Assembly (NCBI GenBank): GCA_012295275.1
Contig: CM022665.1
Location: 35,606,022 to 35,670,021 of the forward strand
DNA: 64,000 nucleotides
Origin: Chrysomallon squamiferum
Taxonomy: Eukaryota; Mollusca; Gastropoda; Neomphalida; Peltospiridae
Direction of reading: 5' to 3'
Shown here: positions 57,096 through 64,000 of the stretch, one piece after another
Numbering within the stretch: the first letter of the stretch is position 1
Layout of the letters: the number at the start of each line of letters is the position of its first letter
Notes under the pieces: generated by a model
Database searches by the model: none
The model's input: only the letters and a program-made list of their open reading frames with translations
What the model was told of the DNA's origin: nothing
Position numbers and translations under genes: made by a program

Positions 57096-60000
57096 GGCAC
57101 ACACACAAACACAGAGTATGATTTATGAGAACATACTGTATTTCCCAATTTGGGTTTTACAGTCTAAATATTATCTTGCCAACAACAATAAAATGTGGTT
57201 GATATCAAACATATGACTGTATTTGACAGCAATGTTAATCCTAGCAACAGTAATTCAAAGCATATTAACATAAAATTATAAAAAAAATCATCAGTCACAA
57301 TTCAAAGTAATTGCTAATGAATTTTCATAAAATATTAAATTTTTTAAAATACAACAGTATTAATTTATACATTTTACCATTTACCATTTGTGCCATGTTA
57401 TTTATTTGATAAAACATTGTATACCAATTAAAATTTTAATGCAGCTCATTCTTGTACCTAGACTGTTCACCAAAAATACATTTTATATTTGACTACTTTC
57501 AAATATTCTGTGCTTGTGAAAAACTGAATGAATAAAGAAATTATAACAGTTATAAATATGTATAACATTAGTGTGATGTCACTTAAGTGGCATGTGGAGT
57601 CATCAGGGAGAGATATAAACTGTTAGAACAGAAGAGAAAAAAGTACATTTGGCAGGTTCTGATGCACAATCTAAAAAGTAAATTGTATATTTTAAAGATT
57701 TTTTGACCAAGAATTTTAATGTAATTTGATACACACAGGTAATAAAACTACACATGTATTGTGTATAACCAAGAAATAGTTAATTCTTTTGCATTTTGAA
57801 TCCAACTGTATTTTGATGATTCGTTTCAACTTATATTTGTTTAAACCAATAAATAAGTTGTAGACATACATACATACATACATACACAGTAGCAGAGTAT
57901 AATAAAATTAAAATCTATTAATATTACAAGAAATAATTGTGCTGGTTCTGTAGCTTTTGAAGTAGGTGGTAGCAGATGGTAATAGTTCAGTCAATCACTA
58001 TGCAAAATGTGCAAAACCTTGTGCTTTTTAACCTCTTAACTCGACTGTCAATCAACCTGTGACATGAATTACATGAAAATAAAGATGAAGATTTTTATTT
58101 CTTGAATAGTGTATTGTTTGTTTGATCGTGGGTTATTCAGTGAATTTGTTACCTGCATTTGAGAAACATGATCTTTTAAACAATCCTGGCAGTGCATTTG
58201 TACTAGACAGCTAAAACCATACTTAAAAACAGTAAAAGTAAAAGGCTGTTTTTATCACCATTGCTAATAAAATGAGTTTTCTGATACATAGAAATAGAGG
58301 AAAAATCAGCTTCAAACTCACATTACAATATAGTGCAATGAATTTATCCTCCACAGCTCTAGCATAATTAAAAAAGTTGTTCAATTTCTTTGTGACTGAT
58401 AGTAGCCCTTTCCAAAATAACATCTGTTACCTCTGGCCGATTGATGATTTCTGTGTTGAAAATGGTATTGAGCACACAAAGTAATTTATCTTGGTCCTTG
58501 AAAAGTCAGTTATTATAGTTATTTAATATTTTTCTAATTGTTTATATATATATATATATATACAATGGTGTCCCCAGCATTTGTGAAAGGGATGGCGGGA
58601 ATCGATGTAACTGGTGCAAGTTAAACAAAGGGATGGTACAGGGTACGAGTACTTTGAACAGTGTTCAAATTATTTTTGTCAAAAATCCTGCTATAGTTAA
58701 TTGCAGCAAATGCATTAACTATTAGCAAGTTTATTTTATGTGAGATTGTTTTTTTATTTTTCTTAGAGTAAAAGATCGCCATGCAGAGTTATGATGAATA
58801 TATATGAGAATGTGACATTGAGTTGGCAATGCACTGTTGATAATACTTATTTTTATATTGTGTGGATCGAGCACACATCCGCCAGTCTAAATAAACATGT
58901 GGCAGACATTGTTGCTGTTGCTGATGAATGGCGGGTGAACTCATTACAAGCTGTAAGTGTTGGTGGGCCCGCCATCTCTTACAGTATATAACAAGACCTC
59001 TGATATATATATATATTCTGCTCTGAAAAACACTAACATCATCAAAGCATAACAAAATTTAACAAACCTATCAATGATCCACTTCAGTTAAAAAGAAAGA
59101 AGTTTCTTTCACAATTTAATACTGAAATGGACTGTATAGGCAACTATGATAGTGTAATATTTTATAATGATGTCTTTTATTTTGTTTAGGAATAAAAAAA
59201 TATGCATTATATTCAGGGGTGTTTCTGTTGATCTCATCACAGGGTAGGTCATGGAAGTTAGCTTTGTTCGATACTAGAGTATCAGCCTATACCTTCTACT
59301 TCTTGCTTCACTTTCAGTGTTTATTACTGAAACACCATATTTGTTTTAATTCAAATGATACAACTTATAAAAAGAAAGTCAAGAAAGTCTGAAAGTGACA
59401 GATAATTAAAAAAAGTTGAAGACAGTCACTTTGTTAATGGAGGACGAACTCTCTGAACTAGAATTGTTTCCACAGAATAGTATTAATAATAAAATTAAAC
59501 AGTCAGAAACAAGTACATCTGATAATTTACATATAAGTGATTACAACAAGCAGTGAAGATTTTGAGACAAATTCTTCAGAATACATTCTAGGAGGGACAT
59601 CTGAAAAGTAAAAGATCAAAACAAGTAACAAATAACAAGTGGATACTGTATGTGTGGGATTCATGATAATCACATATTGTTTTAATATTAGTTCAACATG
59701 TGCAGGCTACTAGTGCAGTACCACTGCTACATTAGTAGTGTGCTATTTTATAGCTACCATATGAATGCCAAGTACAAATTCAGCTCAGTATTAAACTGAT
59801 TACATCTGAAATTGCAGTCAATGATAGAACAGTTCATTATCTTTATCCATGTGATAGTTTTTAAATTTAGGTCATTTGTGTTTTACTATATGATTGTTGC
59901 TTGATCATATTTGCACAAGTCATTTCTGCTTTCTTCTCATGTTTGGAGGATCGTATCATCAAGTAGAATGCAATGCTGATTGTCAGAAAAATTACAAGTC

Positions 60001-63000
60001 CTCTCAGTGTGGAGTACTTTCAGGCATCAAAAGTGAGATAGGCACTTTCAGAAATGGTGTTTTTGAACATTATGTCATTTTTAAATACTTGTTTTTCTGA
60101 TTTTCATGAGTTGACATTTTTATAATCATTTTAATATTGCATACTCAGCCTTGAAAATGTGTGAGGTACTTCATGTGGTAGTAAAACAAATATCAGTATG
60201 TGGTCCCTGTTGTTTGTTAATTAATCGAAGTAATGTTTGTTATGAATGGCTGAAAATAGCTCATATCACTTTTGCTGATGTTGTTGCTGTGCCATCAATA
60301 TTCCAAAAATCATACCTCAAAAAGTAAGCAAGGTGTAAAAATAATTGTTTTTGTTGTGTATTTTAACTAACAGAAATGTGAAAATGTATATAAATTTTAA
60401 AATTTTGATTACTGTTACCTATTTGAAGTCTTGTAATATGCATTAAACCACCAAATGAAATGTTAGATATAGACACACACTGACTTTATGATGACAATAT
60501 GAATTTCCAATAGTAACTAATATGCTGGATCCAAATTTTTGATTGTATGTTGATTATATTATAACTTGAACCAGTAATTGAAATGCTCAATACAAAAGCA
60601 TACTGAATTTATTAAAATAAACTGATTTCAGACTGGTCCAGTAAGATTGTTTGTCCCATACAAAAGACGAAAGAAAGATAGTGAAAGTGGTGGATCATCA
60701 TCTCCTCACCAAAATCCACCAAAGAAGATGAAGGGAAGTAAAGCTGCAACTGTAATTCCCAAAGTTGAAGCAGGTAAAACTAGATTTAAATTACTGTTCT
60801 GAATGAATCTGTTGTATCAAAATATATAAACATTGAAATTTATTTATTTGCTTTTTAAAAAAAAAAATCTTTTGAAATGATAAAACAAAATGTGTGTATG
60901 TATGACTTGTGTTGCTGGTAGAAGTAATTTCTGTAGACATATTTTTATTTTTAGTTTTGAAATATATTTGTTTTTCATTTCAAATAATAACTTTAACATG
61001 TTTTAGGTATAGCTGTTTCTAATGTTGTATCAATTGCTAACAATACGAGGCCAATATCAGTAACAAATGCAGAAAGTGGTGAGACTGTTCATATAGTTAC
61101 CACTGACAGCCATGGCAATCTCATTTCTGGAGGTATGTAATATACTTCTATAATCAATCACATTAAGATGTGTAATAATGTTTTAGGTATAAGATATTTT
61201 CGTCTCTGTACATAGGTGATAAAATGTTGTGGTTTTAATGTTAGTGATATATATTTTATTACACAAAACTCTCTATGAGAAAATGAAACTCAAAACAATT
61301 TTCCGTACACTGATTTATTCAGAATAAATAATTCCTACTTTACAGATCTTTTAAGATAAAATATATCTCATGTAAATGACAGATAATAACAGTTTTACTC
61401 ACAACTTTTAAAGTTTAGCAGTATAGTATACCTTTGCTAATAAAAAGAAATGGCCTAAATACATTTTGTACATTTACAAGTGATATTTTATTTGCAATTG
61501 CATCCAGACTTTAATAATGCTATTTATAAAAACTTATGTTTTCTTTTTTCTTATTTTTCTTCACTTTGTTTTTTTTTAAGTTGTACAAATGTCGTGGGAT
61601 ATGATAATTGGAAAGTTGTCACATCCTTCAGTCACAGATTTGTTTCCTTTTTTAACATAAGAAAATGTGTCTTGAATCACAATTATGCCATTTTTCCTTT
61701 TCTTTTTTTTCACATGAATCTTTTATATTGTTTTTCTTACAATCATTGTTAATAACACTGAATGACAGCAGTTTACCAAAAAAAAAAAATATTATACAAA
61801 ATTTAGATTATTTGTTACTTATTGCCAATGGTACATTTAAATAATTAATCTAGAGAATAATTCTTAATTTGTTTCCCAATTATTGTAAGTGTTTTAAAAG
61901 AAACACAATTATTGTGTTAACAAAAAAAAACAAAAAAAATGTATTTAATATATATTCTCAGAAACTGTTAACATTTAAATTTGTAACAGATGCTGTGGTA
62001 ATGACTCCCATCACATTGGGCCCTGGATCTAAGCCTGGAACTGCCATTGTAACAATGGATGTTAATGAACAGAAGCAGTGGTGGCAGCTGGAAGAGGTTA
62101 GTGTTAAAAACTTTATTTCCATTTTTTATTTTTTTATTTATTTATTTTTTTAAACTGAATAAATAAAGTATTTAGATTAGACATCTCAAGATAAAAATTT
62201 CCTTCTTTTGAGCTTTATAAGATATTAGGAATTTGCGATACAGACTCCACCTTTAATATCCACATGCTCACAGAATAACATGATAATTATGGTAGTTGAT
62301 CAAATATTTTTATTTGCAGTATAAATAAAATACATCTGCTGTCTTAGACAAAGAAAAAGAATAAACATTTTTAGTAAAAGATATTTGTAGACTTCAGAAT
62401 ATTGAAAATTAAATTCAGTTTTCCCTTTTTTTAAAGACTTACAGCATTTAATAATTACCTTTATTATCTATAGACATTAACATAATATAAAATCTACAAA
62501 ACATCATTAAACATGAAAATAGGTTTTATTTTTTAAAATTATAATGTTATGTCAAATTCATTTACAGTTTAGTTAGTATCGAGAAAATGGCTATAGATTA
62601 ATCAAAATATATATTTTTTTTTAAATCACCTTTATAACCAGTTTACTAATACCATGGATTTATAAGTATTTTTGAAAACTGAAATTCCTGGTTACAGGTT
62701 ATTTTAGGTAACAGCCAACATGTATTAAGAGATGTTCTATCTTTGTTTCAGATTTGCAACAGTGTTATTCAGCAAGCCCAGGGTCTTAAAGCCATGATTG
62801 ATCATTTAAAACAACAATCTCTGTTGTCAAAAGAACAGGCCCTACAACAATTAAAGATGCAAATGGAGAAAGAAAAACAAGAAGTAATATATAATTATGT
62901 AATATATACATATATATATATATATATATAAAACTATAAAACAAATCACACTAGCCTATTATCTGCTCTAGGCACTGTAAAAGACAAATTATAATAAATT

Positions 63001-63920
63001 ATAATTCAAATATTTTAGAGTTGTATTTTATTCATTGTATAGAAAATAAACTGATATAATTAAAAGCAGTGGTATAATTGTAAATATATAATTCATAAAT
63101 ATGCCAGTGAGTTATAATTTTTCTTTTGAATGAATACTTAAATTAGATTATTAAAATAAAGGATTAAAAATTATTATTTACACGACATGCATAAATTTGT
63201 TAATATTAGTACAAATTTTCTAAATCCCTATCATCATCTTATAAAAGAATATTTGCATTAGTATTCCTTGAAAGAAATGTTATTTTAATAATCAAGTATT
63301 TTTTTATTTGACTATTGTTTGTATAATATATATTCAGAGCCTTGACAGCCAAAGTGTAATTTACATATGAATAAATAAGCGAATAACAAAATGACAATTC
63401 ATAATGTTTATCAGTGACATCTGTCATTTATTATTTTTGGAGAAAGAATCCCAACATTTTAAATAAGCATTTCACCAGTGACTGGGAAAATTTGTCTGCA
63501 CTGGATTTTTCTAATTTTAACATGTAACTTCATCACACAAAAGTTGTGGATCACTTAATAAGTCAGTATTCTCTTTAAAATTCATATGTTTTACTACACA
63601 GGCCATTCCAACCTATTATGTGACAACCGAACATTAATCCTACCTTGCAGGCGTTGCAAGCAGCACGATTGGATGCACAGATGTTGCTGCAGCGTGCTAT
63701 TATGGATGAGCGAGCTCAGAAAGAACTTGCCATACAGGAAGCTATTGCCCAGGTGAGGGCTGAAATGCAAGCAAAAGGGGAAACTGTAACAGTGGTAGCT
63801 GCAGATGACGACAAAGTAACGTACAATGTAACCTGGACAAGCCAGCCAACTCAGAATAATATTCATGGTATAATGGAAGGAGAAGTTGAAGAAATTGATT
63901 CAGACAAAGACAAAGAGTGA
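54645..63920 (+). CDS. DEAF1-like SAND-domain transcription factor lacking MYND finger, seven coding exons
   Basis: Nuclear DNA-binding regulator of the DEAF1 family. Exons 54645-55053, 56712-56920, 60632-60773, 61007-61132, 61990-62096, 62752-62883 and 63651-63920 have GT-AG borders and consistent phases (1395 nt, 464 residues). The acidic, Thr/Pro-rich N-terminus is followed by the SAND domain at about 117-217. This holds [11 protein letters not shown], the DNA-contacting KDWK at 166-169, [13 protein letters not shown] and the zinc-type cluster [11 protein letters not shown] (191-201). Then come [14 protein letters not shown], a basic nuclear-localisation-type stretch (208-221), and QWWQLEE with a long predicted coiled coil (about 325-415). 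Human DEAF1 has LEE-containing helices at the equivalent place and then a Cys-rich MYND finger. Here the last exon instead ends in an acidic tail (EIDSDKDKE) and a stop. GMEB proteins share KDWK but not the RYGGRTLQ and CCDD context, so DEAF1 is the better match. Confidence 0.93.
55236..55332. repeat. TA/CA microsatellite in DEAF1-like intron 1
   Basis: TA run of about 60 bp followed by mixed CA/TA. Similar TA runs lie at 57055-57090 and 58540-58562 in intron 2 and at 62908-62930 just after exon 6. Confidence 0.95.
56261..56458. mobile_element. MITE with CAGTGGTACCT terminal inverted repeats and TA ends
   Basis: The element begins TACAGTGGTACCT and ends AGGTACCACTGTA, an exact inverted match over the outer 13 bases that goes on imperfectly inward (CAAGTT / AAGTCA). 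TA at both ends fits a TA target-site duplication as used by Tc1/mariner-type transposons. At 198 bp it has no coding capacity. The interior contains further opposed stretches (GAGATGTGAGAC and GAGATACGAGCT). It sits in intron 1 of the DEAF1-like gene, about 250 bp before exon 2. Confidence 0.85.
59010..60165 (+). repeat. Interspersed repeat in DEAF1-like intron 2 (inverted copy of 49905-50905)
   Basis: Aligns to the reverse complement of 49905-50905 over most of its length. Near 59440 an ATG opens an acidic Ser/Glu-rich frame of about 37 codons that stops at TGA; one base later the acidic coding character resumes ([13 protein letters not shown]). This resembles the decayed acidic N-terminus of a transposase, but the class cannot be named. 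No clear terminal repeats seen. Confidence 0.8.
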
Positions 63921-63935
63921 ACTTGTTATTTTTAA

Positions 63936-63941
63936 AATAAA
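63936..63941 (+). terminator. Candidate polyadenylation signal of DEAF1-like gene
   Basis: AATAAA 16 bases after the TGA stop at 63918-63920. If used, the 3'UTR is very short and the transcript would end before any downstream MYND exon. Confidence 0.5.
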
Positions 63942-64000
63942 AATACACAGCTGTTTATTGACTAGAGTGTAAAGATATAGCTCAAAACGAAATGCAAATA

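Noticed and set aside
58791-58991. 66-residue open frame in DEAF1-like intron 2
   Set aside because: No splice-compatible link to the gene's phases and no family resemblance; probably intronic repeat sequence.
61869-62153. 94-residue frame beginning before DEAF1-like exon 5
   Set aside because: Only 61990-62096 is exon; the rest of the frame is flanking intron read through the splice sites.

Overview
This is a 64 kb stretch of animal nuclear DNA. It is strongly AT-rich, its genes have many short exons split by GT-AG introns, and it is dense in CA, CATA, CT, TA, AAT and AAC microsatellites. The protein families (alpha-like glutathione S-transferase, Pat1, DEAF1) are metazoan. The repeat texture and the array of small secreted Gly-rich proteins suggest a mollusc, possibly a cephalopod; that placement is inference, because nothing in the window proves the taxon.

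Region 1 (about 5.4-20.3 kb) is a cluster of small secreted glycine-rich protein genes. There are two intact plus-strand genes (5435-5848 and 9700-10083) and one intact minus-strand gene (19250-19669). A fourth copy (14297-14679) lies in a recent 2.2-kb duplication of the second gene and carries a one-base deletion. A fifth, minus-strand copy (12460-12899) is a decayed pseudogene. An older partial copy, 3' end only, lies at 15416-16531. The family shares a layout: a TATA box and short noncoding first exon (seen in the 9700, 14297 and 19250 genes), a single coding exon with a signal peptide, and an intron that starts four bases after the stop codon and leads to a tiny 3'UTR exon with the polyadenylation signal.

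Region 2 (about 20.3-29.3 kb) has no gene that I can support. It holds microsatellites and one foldback element.

Region 3 (29.8-33.6 kb, minus strand) is a complete six-exon alpha-like cytosolic glutathione S-transferase of 218 residues. One intron holds a tandem repeat, and a 314-bp CT tract lies in the intron before its last exon.

Region 4 (about 36-64 kb) holds two divergently transcribed regulatory genes. On the minus strand is a complete 20-coding-exon Pat1-like mRNA-decay factor (859 residues, 40188-53052), probably with a long 3'UTR. On the plus strand is a seven-coding-exon DEAF1-like SAND-domain transcription factor (464 residues, 54645-63920) whose reading frame ends without the C-terminal MYND zinc finger usual in DEAF1. 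The second intron of each gene carries a copy of the same roughly 1-kb interspersed repeat, inverted in genomic orientation and so in the same sense as each transcript. DEAF1 intron 2 and its neighbours also hold a 198-bp MITE with TA ends, in intron 1.

All exon models were built by hand from splice signals, reading-frame continuity and family resemblance. Every splice phase in the three multi-exon genes closes in frame. No searches or expression data were available.
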